A stretch of DNA of 64,000 nt. Origin: Labrenzia sp. OB1 (GTDB lineage Bacteria > Pseudomonadota > Alphaproteobacteria > Rhizobiales > Stappiaceae). Position numbers and translations under genes: made by a program. Location: contig NZ_JSEP01000020.1 in assembly GCF_001624695.1 (NCBI RefSeq), positions 38,529 through 102,528 on the forward strand, given 5' to 3'. This document shows, piece by piece, positions 1-8,869 of the stretch. Under the pieces are notes generated by a model. It saw only the letters and a program-made list of their open reading frames with translations. It was not told where the DNA came from and did no database searches. The first letter of the stretch is position 1; each line of letters opens with the position of its first letter.

Positions 1-120
1 CCGGTGGTCAAGGACGGCAAGCTTACCGGTGTGATCTCCATCGGCGATGTGGTCAAATTCAAGATCGCGCAGGTCGAGCTCGAAGCCGAACAGATGCGCA
101 GCTACATCACCATGGCCTGA
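1..120 (+). CDS. CBS domain protein, C-terminal end (partial)
   Basis: The window opens inside a gene whose last 39 codons read through to a TGA at 118-120. The visible part begins PVVKDGKLTGVISIGDVV, the typical closing strand-helix of a CBS domain, which binds adenosine nucleotides in regulatory proteins. It ends in a short charged helix. The rest lies outside the window, so partner domains cannot be seen. It converges with hisI across a shared terminator. Confidence 0.75.
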   Translation, partial: PVVKDGKLTGVISIGDVVKFKIAQVELEAEQMRSYITMA

Positions 121-133
121 CAGCAGGTCAGGA

Positions 134-172
134 AGAGGCCGGTCTGCGAGACCGGTCTCTGCCTGCCTTTTT
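134..172. terminator. Intrinsic terminator between convergent genes
   Basis: A hairpin with a perfect inner stem CCGGTCT/AGACCGG (139-145 with 149-155, loop gcg) extends outward through AGAG/CTCT with one bulged G. A T-rich run follows at 167-172. It lies between the CBS gene (plus strand) and hisI (minus strand). The T tract fits best as the terminator of the plus-strand gene. Confidence 0.75.
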
Positions 173-193
173 CAGTCCTTTGACGGGCTTCGA

Positions 194-649
194 TCAGCTT
201 TTTCCGTAGACGTCTTTCGGATCATAGACCTTGTCCACGGCGACCTTTTCCAGGCGCAGGGGGCCGGTTTCCGGTTTGACGATCTTGCGATAGAAACACG
301 ACCTGTAGCCGACATGACATGTGGCGCCGTTCCCGGCGACGGAAACCTTGAGCACCAGCGCATCCTGGTCGCAATCGGTCAGGATTTCATGGACGCTCTG
401 GACTTGTCCGGAGGTCTCGCCTTTTTTCCAGAATTCCTGCCGGGAGCGGCTCCAGTACCAGGCCTCTCCGGTTTCGACGGTGCGCTTCAGGGCCTCGGCA
501 TTCATGTAGCCGACCATCAGCACTTCACCCGTCGCGACATCGGTGACAACTGCTGCGATCAGGCCGTCTGCATCATACTTCGGCATCAGAAGGGTGCCGT
601 CCTCGACCGCCTTCTTGTCGCCGCGCTCGGCAAATTCAATTTGACACAT
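194..649 (-). CDS. hisI: Phosphoribosyl-AMP cyclohydrolase HisI
   Basis: This 151-residue protein opens the adenine ring of phosphoribosyl-AMP, the third step of histidine biosynthesis, in the cytosol. It shows the family blocks GEAWYWSRSR, a DCDQDAL segment (metal-binding Asp residues) and the Cys-containing GATCHVGYRSCFYR end. It is the stand-alone form with no fused HisE domain, as is usual in alphaproteobacteria. The frame stays open further upstream, but that stretch runs antisense-like into folE. The ATG at 647-649 (MCQIEFAERG) gives the normal family length. It follows folE in the same direction with a gap of about 47 nt and may share its transcript. Confidence 0.93.
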   Translation of the reverse strand: MCQIEFAERGDKKAVEDGTLLMPKYDADGLIAAVVTDVATGEVLMVGYMNAEALKRTVETGEAWYWSRSRQEFWKKGETSGQVQSVHEILTDCDQDALVLKVSVAGNGATCHVGYRSCFYRKIVKPETGPLRLEKVAVDKVYDPKDVYGKS

Positions 650-696
650 TCGGGAAAAGCCCTTGCCAGAAGAATAGATCGGCAGGGGCGGGTAAC

Positions 697-1332
697 TTAG
701 ACGCCCTTGCCGCGCACCAGGGTCATGAATTTGGCCTGTTCGGCCGGTTCGTCCTGGAAAACGCCGGTGAATTGGGTGGTGATCGTGGAGACCCCCGGTT
801 TCTGAACGCCACGCATGGTCATGCACTGATGCTCTGCTTCCAGCATCACGGCCAGGCCGCGCGGCGCCAGCGCGTCGTCAATGACCGATGCCACCTGCGC
901 CGTCAAGTTTTCCTGAGTCTGGAGGCGCTTGGCGAAGATGTCGACAACGCGGGCGAGCTTCGACAGTCCCACGACCCCATCCGCCGGGTAATAGGCGATA
1001 TGCGCCTCTCCGATGAAGGGCAGCATGTGATGCTCGCAGTGCGAATGAAACGGAATACCGCGCACCAGCACGATATCCTTGTAGCCGCCGACATCCTCGA
1101 AAGTCCGGGACAGGTGTTCCGCCGGATCCTCGAAATACCCGCTGTAGAGCTGGCTCAGTGCCTTGACGACCCGCTTGGGCGTATCGACAAGGCCCTCGCG
1201 GTCCGGATCGTCGCCCGTCCAGGCAAGGATCGTGCGCACGGCGGCCTCCGCCTCTTCCCGGCTCGGACGTTGCAATTCGTCGGGGGTCTTGCGTTCAAAC
1301 GGTTTGGCAACCGGCTTGAGGACGGCGTCCAT
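697..1332 (-). CDS. folE: GTP cyclohydrolase I
   Basis: FolE converts GTP to 7,8-dihydroneopterin triphosphate, the first step of folate synthesis. The 211-residue protein contains CEHHMLPF and EHQCMTMRG, which supply the zinc-binding Cys, His and Cys, plus the GYFEDP and GVVGLSKLARVV blocks of the catalytic domain. I chose the ATG at 1330-1332 (MDAVLKP) because GAGGA sits 5 nt upstream. In-frame starts at 1368 and 1428 exist but have weaker ribosome-binding sites. It lies upstream of hisI and is divergent from the Fe-S scaffold gene. Confidence 0.95.
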   Translation of the reverse strand: MDAVLKPVAKPFERKTPDELQRPSREEAEAAVRTILAWTGDDPDREGLVDTPKRVVKALSQLYSGYFEDPAEHLSRTFEDVGGYKDIVLVRGIPFHSHCEHHMLPFIGEAHIAYYPADGVVGLSKLARVVDIFAKRLQTQENLTAQVASVIDDALAPRGLAVMLEAEHQCMTMRGVQKPGVSTITTQFTGVFQDEPAEQAKFMTLVRGKGV

Positions 1333-1630
1333 GGAAATCCTCGCAATATTACTTTTGTCACTCGTCATACGGCGCTCGTTGGTGCACGGATCATGACGCC
1401 CAATCCTAAAGATCGGGTTTTCAGGCAACCAGCCCTATCATACTCCGTCCAAAGACCAACTCACAGTCTGCGGGCGGCGCGGGCCGGTTGCAAGCGCGTC
1501 TGCGTCTCATGCAATCACCGGCTGCGACCACTCAGCCCCTTGCGAAATTGCCGTGGCGTCTGATCTATATATATGAAAGATGTGCGCCATCAATGTGTCG
1601 CGTATCACAGGCATTCACGAAGAGGCGAGT

Positions 1631-2083
1631 ATGCTCGACGATATCTACAACGCCAGGATACTGGAATTTGCCGGAAATATTCCGCGGATCGGCCGTCTGG
1701 AGCATCCGGACGCGAGCGCGAAAGCGCATTCCAAGCTCTGCGGTTCGACTGTTGTCGTCGATCTTTGCCTGAAGGACGGTGTGGTGACGGATTTTGCGCA
1801 TGACGTGAAGGCCTGCGCGCTCGGTCAGGCCTCGTCTTCCATCATGGCGCAAAATGTCGTCGGGGCGAGGGCAGAGGAACTGCGCGAGGTGCGCGACACC
1901 ATGCGGGCGATGCTGAAGGAAGGTGGAAAGCCGCCGGCCGGACGGTTCGCCGACCTTAAATTTCTTGAGCCGGTGAGAGAATACAAGGCCCGCCACGCTT
2001 CAACCCTTCTGACGTTTGAAGCTGTCGTGGATGCGCTCGATCAGATCGAGGCGAAACAGAAAGAAGGAGGCGCCGCGGCCTGA
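1631..2083 (+). CDS. NifU/IscU-like iron-sulfur cluster scaffold protein
   Basis: The 150-residue protein has the NifU N-terminal (IscU-like) fold: LDDIYNARILEFAGNIPR, a first conserved Cys in KLCGSTV and a second in VKACALGQASSS. The position of the third IscU cysteine appears to hold Ser/Ala (KARHASTLL), so cluster assembly may be altered or use another ligand. The ATG at 1631 has GAGGCGAG just upstream; an earlier in-frame ATG at 1580 lacks that support. It sits beside folE and yidD, an arrangement I recall from other Hyphomicrobiales. The exact role is inferred from family membership. Confidence 0.82.
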   Translation: MLDDIYNARILEFAGNIPRIGRLEHPDASAKAHSKLCGSTVVVDLCLKDGVVTDFAHDVKACALGQASSSIMAQNVVGARAEELREVRDTMRAMLKEGGKPPAGRFADLKFLEPVREYKARHASTLLTFEAVVDALDQIEAKQKEGGAAA

Positions 2084-2110
2084 CGCCAACGCGGCCCGCT
2101 TTGCTAAAGC

Positions 2111-2461
2111 ATGTGTCCCTCCCCGAAAACCGCTACCGTCCCTGACAGGCCACTCTCCATCGCGGGACGGGGCGCGATCTGGCTGATCTGGATCTACCGC
2201 CATTCCCTGTCGCTTTTCATGGGGAGGGGCTGCCGTTACGCGCCGACCTGCTCGGATTATACCGAGCTGGCCATCCGCAGGTTCGGCTTCTGGACCGGGG
2301 GCTGGATCGGACTGGCGCGGATTCTCCGATGCAATCCGTGGGGGGCTTCGGGGTTTGATCCCGTGCCGGAGGCCTTGCCTGAAGACGCGCATTGGTGGAT
2401 GCCCTGGCGATACGGCCGCTGGAGCGGTGGACACATTCCCGAGGAACATCGGCTGGACTGA
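2111..2461 (+). CDS. yidD: Membrane protein insertion efficiency factor YidD
   Basis: The 116-residue protein carries the YidD signature: IYRHSLSLFMGRGCRYAPTC, SDYTELAIRRFG and LARILRCNPWG, followed by FDPVPE. The family is a small membrane-associated protein thought to assist YidC-mediated insertion. The N-terminal region is slightly longer than average. It starts 27 nt after the Fe-S scaffold gene on the same strand and probably shares its transcript. In many bacteria yidD sits with rnpA-yidC; here it is in the hisI-folE cluster instead. Confidence 0.93.
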   Translation: MCPSPKTATVPDRPLSIAGRGAIWLIWIYRHSLSLFMGRGCRYAPTCSDYTELAIRRFGFWTGGWIGLARILRCNPWGASGFDPVPEALPEDAHWWMPWRYGRWSGGHIPEEHRLD

Positions 2462-2560
2462 TCTGCCCGTTAAGCTTGTATCCGTCTTTGCCGCAAATCA
2501 GTTGACGTTAAGGAAGGTGAGTGCGACGCTCTTTCCATCAACGGGAGAGCGGAACGGCAC

Positions 2561-4345
2561 ATGGACGCTTGCGACTTCCATTTCGTGATGATCAAGCCGA
2601 CGCATTATGATGATGACGGCTATCCGATCCAGTGGCTGCGCTCGGCCATTCCCTCCAACACGCTTGCAAGCCTGAACGGCCTGGCGCAAGCCGCAAAGGA
2701 CCGCCACGCGTTGGGGAAAAACGTCCGGATTCATCTCGAAACCTATGACGAAACCAACAAGCGGGTGCGGCCGCAAAAGATCGCGAAGGAAATCCGCAGG
2801 CGGGGTGGCAAGGCCCTGATCGCTCTTGTCGGGGTTCAATCGAACCAGTTTCCACGGGCTCAGGATCTCGCCCGCAAATTCCTGAAGGAAGGTCTGCAGG
2901 TCGCCGTTGGCGGGTTTCATGTCTCCGGCTGTATCTCCATGCTGGAGGAGATGCCGGAAGAAATGCTCCGCCTGCAGGAAGAGGGCGTCAGCCTGTTTGC
3001 CGGGGAGGCGGAAGAACGACGACTGGATCAGGTTTTCCGCGATGCCTTCGCCGACGATCTGCAGCCGCTCTACAATTTCATGGCGGATCTGCCGTCGCTT
3101 CAGGGAGAGCCGACGCCGATCCTGCCGCTTAAACATATCCGCTTCACAGCCGGGTCCCACTCCAGTTTCGATCTCGGCCGGGGCTGTCCGTTTCAGTGTT
3201 CCTTCTGCACCATCATCAATGTTCAGGGGGGCAAGAGCCGGTTTCGCTCGGCTGACGATCTGGAACAGATCATCCGGGACAATTATGCCCAGGGCATCAA
3301 CCGGTTCTTCATCACCGATGACAATTTCGCCCGCAACCGAGACTGGGAGCCGCTGTTCGACCGGCTGATCGCCCTTCGGGAGGAGGAGCGGTTCGACATC
3401 AAGTTCATCATCCAGGTGGATACGCTCTGCCACCGCATCGAGAATTTCATCGAGAAGGCGGCGCGGGCCGGGGTGAACCGCGCCTTTATCGGTCTGGAGA
3501 ACATCAATCCGGACAATCTGCTGGCCGCCAAAAAGCGCCAGAACAAGATCACCGAGTACCGGGAGATGCTGCAGGAATGGCGCGCGCATGGCGTGACCAC
3601 CTATGCCGGCTACATCATCGGCTTTCCCGGCGACACGAAGGAATCGGTGCTGCGGGATGTCGAGATCATCAAGAAGGAACTGCCGCTCGATCTGCTTGAA
3701 TTCTTCTACCTGACGCCGCTTCCGGGATCGGAAGACCACAAGGTGCTGTTGTCGAAAGGGATCTGGATGGACCCGGATCTCAACAAGTACGATCTCAATC
3801 ACCGGGTGGCCCATCATCCCCGGATGAGCGACGCCGACTGGGAGGAGGCATACCGGCAGGCCTGGAAGAGTTACTATTGCGACGCCCATATCGAGACGGT
3901 TCTGCGCAGAGCCGCTGCTCACAAGAAGGGCCGGCCGGGCAACAAGCTGTTCCTGATGATGTGGTTCCGGCTGATGGTGCAATGTGAAGGCGTGCATCCG
4001 CTTGAGGGCGGCTATTTCCGTCTGAAAGTCCGCACGGACCGGCGCAGCGGGCTGCCGGTCGAAAACCCTCTGGTGTTCTATGCGCGCTATCTTCTGGAAA
4101 TCGTTGCAAAGCACTGGGCCTATGCCTCCGCCACCTGGCGGGTCTACAGGATCTACAGGAAGGTCAAGTGCTCGCCGGACCGGCGCAGCTATACAGATCT
4201 GGCGATCTCGCCCATGGACGGGACGGGAGAAGAGGATCTTGCGATGATCCGCGACACGCGCGGCGGCACGGAAGCCGTTGCCAAGAAAATCCGCGATGCG
4301 GCCTTGAGCAAGGCGGGGAAAGACCGGGCAAAAGCGGCCTCGTAG
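2561..4345 (+). CDS. Radical SAM protein with B12-binding-like N-terminal region
   Basis: The 594-residue protein has the radical SAM cluster motif GRGCPFQCSFC (C-x3-C-x2-C, about residue 209), which binds a 4Fe-4S cluster and S-adenosylmethionine. Before it lies a region of about 180 residues containing ALVGVQSNQFPRA and VAVGGFHVSG, typical of the cobalamin-binding-like domain of B12-type radical SAM enzymes. After the core come GVNRAFIGLENINPDN and TYAGYIIGFPGDT, then a basic C-terminal extension of about 150 residues. The substrate cannot be read from the sequence. It lies between yidD and thrS with gaps of about 100 and 420 nt, so it is probably its own unit. The start ATG at 2561 has a GGAACGG purine stretch upstream. 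Confidence 0.88.
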   Translation: MDACDFHFVMIKPTHYDDDGYPIQWLRSAIPSNTLASLNGLAQAAKDRHALGKNVRIHLETYDETNKRVRPQKIAKEIRRRGGKALIALVGVQSNQFPRAQDLARKFLKEGLQVAVGGFHVSGCISMLEEMPEEMLRLQEEGVSLFAGEAEERRLDQVFRDAFADDLQPLYNFMADLPSLQGEPTPILPLKHIRFTAGSHSSFDLGRGCPFQCSFCTIINVQGGKSRFRSADDLEQIIRDNYAQGINRFFITDDNFARNRDWEPLFDRLIALREEERFDIKFIIQVDTLCHRIENFIEKAARAGVNRAFIGLENINPDNLLAAKKRQNKITEYREMLQEWRAHGVTTYAGYIIGFPGDTKESVLRDVEIIKKELPLDLLEFFYLTPLPGSEDHKVLLSKGIWMDPDLNKYDLNHRVAHHPRMSDADWEEAYRQAWKSYYCDAHIETVLRRAAAHKKGRPGNKLFLMMWFRLMVQCEGVHPLEGGYFRLKVRTDRRSGLPVENPLVFYARYLLEIVAKHWAYASATWRVYRIYRKVKCSPDRRSYTDLAISPMDGTGEEDLAMIRDTRGGTEAVAKKIRDAALSKAGKDRAKAAS

Positions 4346-4714
4346 CAAGAGGTTCTGGAAGAAGGAACGCTCCCTGATCAGCCCCGCGCGATGGCGCTGA
4401 AAAAAATCTGTTACAGGCTTGAAAACCGAAACATTGCCTGTGAGTTCGGTGTATTCGGCAAAGACTGTCGACAGGTTGCGGAGAAGGCACAACGTCGGCA
4501 TCGGCACCGTTACGGGCCGTCGCCAATCATGGATGGAAACCGGGAGCGTGCCCCGGGCGATCTTGCCGAAAAGGATATAGTCCGGGAGCGGCTCATCCGT
4601 TTGTTTGTCCGCCGGCTCGAAGTCAGGTGAACGCCCGCGGATATAAAACATAAGGAAACCTTCGGAAAAGGTTGCCGGATTATCCTGAATCCCGTATTCC
4701 CGGCCCGTTGCCAT
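4346..4714 (-). other. Gene-free gap with a coding-like antisense frame
   Basis: No convincing plus-strand gene lies between the radical SAM gene and thrS. On the minus strand, a frame starting ATG at 4712-4714 (MATGREYGIQ) stays open through the whole gap. It has protein-like composition, for example PLPDYILFGKIARG and VFAEYTELTGN, and mostly G/C third codon positions. The frame then runs on as an antisense shadow through the whole radical SAM gene, so no natural 3' end exists. It could be the surviving 5' part of a decayed gene or chance. I recognise no family. Confidence 0.3.
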
Positions 4715-4766
4715 TACCCAAAACAGCTTACCTGCCTTGTCTGCAGGAGTGAGCAGGAGAAAAACG

Positions 4767-6737
4767 ATGATCCAACTGACTTTCCCCGACAATTCCGTGC
4801 GCGATTACGAAGCAGGCATTACCGGTCTTGCTGTCGCCGAAGGCATCTCCAAGTCGCTCGCCAAGAAGGCTGTAGCAATGACCTTGGACGGGGAGCTGAA
4901 AGATCTCACCGACCCCATCGGTACCAACCACAAGATCGAGATCGTCACCCGCGACGACCCGCGCGCGCTGGAACTTATCCGTCACGATGCTGCCCATGTG
5001 ATGGCCGAAGCGGTGCAGGAGTTGTGGCCGGGTACCCAGGTCACCATCGGTCCGGTGATCGAGAATGGCTTTTATTACGATTTCAAGCGCGTGCATCCAG
5101 ACAGCGGCGACGACTGGCCCTTCACGCCTGAAGAGCTGCCGGTTATCGAAAAGAAGATGCGCGAGATCATCGCGCGTGGCGCGCAGTTCACCAAGGAAAT
5201 CTGGTCCCGCGAAGAAGCCAAGCGCTTCTTCGCCGCCAAGGGCGAGGCCTACAAGGTTGAACTTGTCGACGCGATCCCCGAAGATCAGGAACTCAAGATC
5301 TACAAGCAGGGCCAGTGGCTTGACCTGTGCCGTGGCCCGCATATGGTTTCCACCCGGCAGATCGGCGACGCCTTCAAGCTGATGAAAGTTGCCGGCGCCT
5401 ATTGGCGCGGCGATTCCGACAACGAGATGCTGACGCGCATCTATGCGACGGCCTGGCATAACGAGAAGGAATTGAAGGCCTATCTTCATATGCTGGAGGA
5501 GGCTGAAAAGCGCGACCACCGCAAGCTCGGCCGGGAAATGGATCTCTTCCACTTTCAGGAAGAGGGACCCGGCGTCGTCTTCTGGCATCCGAACGGCTGG
5601 GATATGTTCCAGACGCTCATCGCCTACAAGCGGCGTGTCCTGAAGGATACCTACAAGGAAGTGAACGCGCCGCAGATCCTGCACACCTCGCTTTGGGAAA
5701 CTTCCGGTCACTGGGGCTGGTACAAGGAGAACATGTTCTCCGTGCAGTCCGCCGACCCGGAGGCGGAGGACACACGTGTCTTCGCGCTGAAGCCGATGAA
5801 CTGCCCGGGGCATGTACAGATCTTCAAGCACGGCCTCAAGAGCTACCGTGACCTGCCTCTGCGTCTGGCCGAGTTCGGCGTTGTCCACCGCTACGAGCCT
5901 TCAGGCGCGTTGCACGGGCTGATGCGTGTGCGCGGCTTCACTCAGGACGATGCGCATGTGTTCTGCACCGAGGAGCAACTGGCGGACGAGTGCCTCAAGA
6001 TCAATGACCTGATCCTCTCGGTCTACAAGGATTTCGGTTTCGACGAGATCGTCGTCAAACTGTCGACCCGCCCGGAAAAGCGTGTCGGCACCGACGAGAT
6101 GTGGGACCATGCCGAAGAGGTGATGGGCGCGGTTCTCAAGCAGATCGAGGCGCAGTCGGAAGGCCGGGTGAAAACCGATATTCTGCCGGGCGAGGGCGCT
6201 TTCTACGGACCGAAATTCGAATATACGCTTCGGGACGCAATCGGCCGCGAATGGCAGTGCGGAACGACCCAGGTCGATTTCAACCTGCCGGAGCGCTTCG
6301 GCGCTTTCTATGTGGACAGCGACGGCGAGAAGAAGACGCCGGTGATGATCCACCGGGCGATCTGCGGCTCCATGGAGCGGTTTCTCGGTATCCTGATCGA
6401 GAACTATGCCGGTCATTTCCCGCTATGGTTCGCACCGTTGCAGGTCGTCGTGGCGACCATCACCTCCGAGGCCGATGCCTACGGTCAGGAAGTCGCAGAT
6501 CTTCTGAAGGCCAGGGGCCTGAAGGTGGAAACCGATTTCCGCAACGAGAAGATCAACTACAAGGTTCGCGAACACTCGCTCGCCAAAGTGCCCGCAATTG
6601 TCGTCTGCGGCATGCGCGAGGCGGAAGAGCGGACGGTGAATGTCCGCCGTCTGGGGTCCAAGGACCAGACTTCCATGGGGCTCGACGAAGCGTTGGCGGC
6701 CTTTGCCGAGGAAGCTCTGCCGCCGGATCTGAGATAG
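4767..6737 (+). CDS. thrS: Threonyl-tRNA synthetase
   Basis: The 656-residue protein charges tRNA-Thr. It shows an N-terminal TGS domain (residues 1-60), an editing domain with HDAAHVMAEA and CRGPHM, and a class II catalytic core. The core includes MNCPGH (zinc-binding Cys), EPSGALHGLMRVRGFTQDD and FYGPKFEYTLRD, and a C-terminal anticodon-binding domain starts near PLWFAPLQVVV. The ATG at 4767 has AGGAG 7 nt upstream, and an in-frame codon at 4737 is less likely. The length is normal for the family. A hairpin follows the gene at 6776. Confidence 0.97.
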   Translation: MIQLTFPDNSVRDYEAGITGLAVAEGISKSLAKKAVAMTLDGELKDLTDPIGTNHKIEIVTRDDPRALELIRHDAAHVMAEAVQELWPGTQVTIGPVIENGFYYDFKRVHPDSGDDWPFTPEELPVIEKKMREIIARGAQFTKEIWSREEAKRFFAAKGEAYKVELVDAIPEDQELKIYKQGQWLDLCRGPHMVSTRQIGDAFKLMKVAGAYWRGDSDNEMLTRIYATAWHNEKELKAYLHMLEEAEKRDHRKLGREMDLFHFQEEGPGVVFWHPNGWDMFQTLIAYKRRVLKDTYKEVNAPQILHTSLWETSGHWGWYKENMFSVQSADPEAEDTRVFALKPMNCPGHVQIFKHGLKSYRDLPLRLAEFGVVHRYEPSGALHGLMRVRGFTQDDAHVFCTEEQLADECLKINDLILSVYKDFGFDEIVVKLSTRPEKRVGTDEMWDHAEEVMGAVLKQIEAQSEGRVKTDILPGEGAFYGPKFEYTLRDAIGREWQCGTTQVDFNLPERFGAFYVDSDGEKKTPVMIHRAICGSMERFLGILIENYAGHFPLWFAPLQVVVATITSEADAYGQEVADLLKARGLKVETDFRNEKINYKVREHSLAKVPAIVVCGMREAEERTVNVRRLGSKDQTSMGLDEALAAFAEEALPPDLR

Positions 6738-6775
6738 GCGTCCTTTTAACGGTTCGCGGTAAAACATGCAGCTCG

Positions 6776-6803
6776 CGGAATGCCCTTTGACGAGGGCATT
6801 CCG
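6776..6803 (+). terminator. Strong hairpin after thrS, no U tract
   Basis: A perfect 10-bp stem CGGAATGCCC/GGGCATTCCG (6776-6785 with 6794-6803, loop of 8) sits 38 nt after the thrS stop. No run of T follows, so it is either an atypical terminator or an mRNA 3'-end stabiliser. Confidence 0.5.
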
Positions 6804-6860
6804 ACTTCGGATGAAGGCAGGCCGATCTTCGATGTTCGGCCGTCATATTCATGATACACT

Positions 6861-7766
6861 GTGTCTGGTAATGGGTTCCAAATTTACCAGAGCAAGATCA
6901 GGTTCAAGACGACCGCCGTGCGCCACACCGAATTCAGCTATGCCAATCCGGAACAGCCTCCGCTCAAGCGTTGGACAATTCGGGCGATCGAAGGTCTTTC
7001 GGGCCGCCGGCAGCTTGTCGATGTCTATGATGTCTGGAAAGACACCATGGTCGGCACGTCGGAATATATCTGGAACGATCTTCTCGGGCTGATCAATCTG
7101 AATGTGTCCGTCGCCGACGGCGATTGGCCACCGCAGAACCTGCCGGAAGGTCCGCTGGTTCTTATCGCCAACCATCCCTATGGAATAGGCGATGGTCTGG
7201 CGATCCTGGCGCTGGCCGAGAAACTGGACCGACCGTTCAAGATTCTGATCAACAACGAACTTCTCAAGGTTCCGGAGGTCCGGCCGTTTTCTCTTCCCGT
7301 GGATTTCGAGGAAACCAAGGAAGCCTTGAAAACCAATATGCAGACCCGCAAGGAGGCTCTTCGCCTTCTAAAGGAAGGCACGACGATCATCGTGTTTCCA
7401 GGGGGTGGGGTCGCGACCGCAGCCAAGCCCTTCGGCCGGGCGCAGGAGCTGCCGTGGAAGACCTTCACGGCCAAGATGATCCGGTCCTCCAGAGCCACCG
7501 TTCTGCCGCTTTATTTTGATGGCCAGAACTCCTGGCTGTTCCATCTGGTGAGCAGATATTCGCTCACCCTGCGCCTGTCGCTGCTTGTGCGTGAGTTCCG
7601 CCGCATCATCGGATCGGTGATAACCGCCCGCGCCGGGCAACCCATACCGTTCGAAACCCTTTCCGGCTTCGCGGACCAGAAGGAAATCATGGATTTCCTG
7701 CAAACACAGGTCATGGAAATGGAACCGGCGAAAAAGGCAGACCGTGTGCTCGGGCGGCGCCTGTAA
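6861..7766 (+). CDS. Lysophospholipid acyltransferase-family (PlsC-like) protein
   Basis: The 301-residue protein resembles membrane-associated glycerolipid acyltransferases. It carries NHPYGIGDG, which corresponds to the catalytic NH-x4-D box, and IVFPGGGVATA followed by PFGRAQELPWK, which matches the FPEG-type acceptor motif. No clear signal peptide or long membrane segment is present. The start is uncertain: the longest frame begins with GTG at 6861 without a good ribosome-binding site, and a second in-frame GTG lies at 6918, just before the conserved part. Substrate is unknown. It is followed by a convergent gene. Confidence 0.78.
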   Translation: MSGNGFQIYQSKIRFKTTAVRHTEFSYANPEQPPLKRWTIRAIEGLSGRRQLVDVYDVWKDTMVGTSEYIWNDLLGLINLNVSVADGDWPPQNLPEGPLVLIANHPYGIGDGLAILALAEKLDRPFKILINNELLKVPEVRPFSLPVDFEETKEALKTNMQTRKEALRLLKEGTTIIVFPGGGVATAAKPFGRAQELPWKTFTAKMIRSSRATVLPLYFDGQNSWLFHLVSRYSLTLRLSLLVREFRRIIGSVITARAGQPIPFETLSGFADQKEIMDFLQTQVMEMEPAKKADRVLGRRL

Positions 7767-7813
7767 GGCAATCGGAACAGATGTCATGGCGGCGCGCATT
7801 TGCGCGGCGGAGG

Positions 7814-8869
7814 TCAGTTGCTCGACACTGTGTCCTGCTGACCTGCCAGTTCGGCCATGCTGGTGACCACTTCCACTTCGCGGTCTTCTCCGGGAGAGAC
7901 TTCAAAGGTGTGCAGGTATGTGCGGCCGTTGTTGCGGGCGATCGCTTCGTATTCTCCCTCCGCCAGCACGAAGTCCGGGAAGGCACCAGTGGCTTCCACC
8001 ACGATGTCGCCTCCGGGGCTCAGCACGGACCAGGTGGTGTTGGCGATGGCTTCTCCGCCGCGTTCGTTGACCAGCTTCAGGGTAATGTCCGCGGCCTTGT
8101 GGAATATGGTCGCTTCGGTGAGCTTGCCCGGGAGCACCTGAATATCGGCGCGTATCACTGCGTTCACGTCGCCATAGCGGCTGACGACATGATAGGTGTC
8201 GGCGGAAAGCCGGACGATGGAGCCCGGTTTGACATTGCTGGCGATCAGGTCGCGCTCGCCGCGCTCGTCAAATTCCCTGCCGAAAACGTCGAAGGAGACG
8301 ATCCGGTCGTCGAGATCTTCGCCATCCTTGAGGGCCGCGCCGAACTTGATGCCGCCTGCATTGAGGGTCAGCATCTTCGACTGGACTTCCTTGCCGATGA
8401 CGATCCGGTTTGTCGCCTGGGCGAAACCGTAGGCGGTATGGACGAGATAGGTACCTGGATCGAGACGAAATTCCGCGTCGCCGCCCTGGGAGGTCGCAAC
8501 CAGTTGAAGCCGGCCGTCGGTATTCGTGGTCTCTGAGTAGATGCGCCAGATCAGGCCGTCATTCAAAGGCGTACTGTCCGGCGTGAGTTTCGCCATCAGA
8601 TAGAGGGCACCCTGGTCCAGACCCTCGGCGATGCCCGTCGTTGCGGAGCGTGCGGGCGCATAGGGGACCAACGTGTCGGAAAAGAGCGGTTCCGGCTCCC
8701 GGTCGAGCAGATTGATGATCGGCTCCTCGCGGGACGTGGAGGGGGCGTTCGGATCGGGCTTGGCCGCAGGCGGAAGAGGCGTCGGCAGGGATTGCGCGTG
8801 TGCAGTCAGACCGCTGGCCGACAGCAGGCAAGCAAACAGCACCAACGGAAGCGACACACTTCTGATCAT
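7814..8869 (-). CDS. Secreted protein of unknown function
   Basis: The protein (351 residues from the chosen ATG at 8867-8869) begins with a clear Sec signal peptide, MIRSVSLPLVLFACLL followed by a cut site near AHAQS. A Pro-rich linker comes next, then a long segment rich in beta-type sequence with repeated carboxypeptidase-regulatory-like units such as FRLDPGTYLVHTAYGFAQ, VRLSADTYHVVSRYGD and FVLAEGEYEAIARNNGRTY. These three units suggest tandem beta-sandwich domains exported to the periplasm. The frame can extend upstream to 8923 (GTG), but the signal peptide supports the internal start. I do not recognise a named family. Confidence 0.8.
   Translation of the reverse strand: MIRSVSLPLVLFACLLSASGLTAHAQSLPTPLPPAAKPDPNAPSTSREEPIINLLDREPEPLFSDTLVPYAPARSATTGIAEGLDQGALYLMAKLTPDSTPLNDGLIWRIYSETTNTDGRLQLVATSQGGDAEFRLDPGTYLVHTAYGFAQATNRIVIGKEVQSKMLTLNAGGIKFGAALKDGEDLDDRIVSFDVFGREFDERGERDLIASNVKPGSIVRLSADTYHVVSRYGDVNAVIRADIQVLPGKLTEATIFHKAADITLKLVNERGGEAIANTTWSVLSPGGDIVVEATGAFPDFVLAEGEYEAIARNNGRTYLHTFEVSPGEDREVEVVTSMAELAGQQDTVSSN

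Noticed and set aside
2498..4345. Long open frame on the minus strand across the radical SAM gene
   Set aside because: It is antisense to a well-supported enzyme with clear motifs, has no recognisable domain there, and is the kind of shadow expected in GC-rich DNA.
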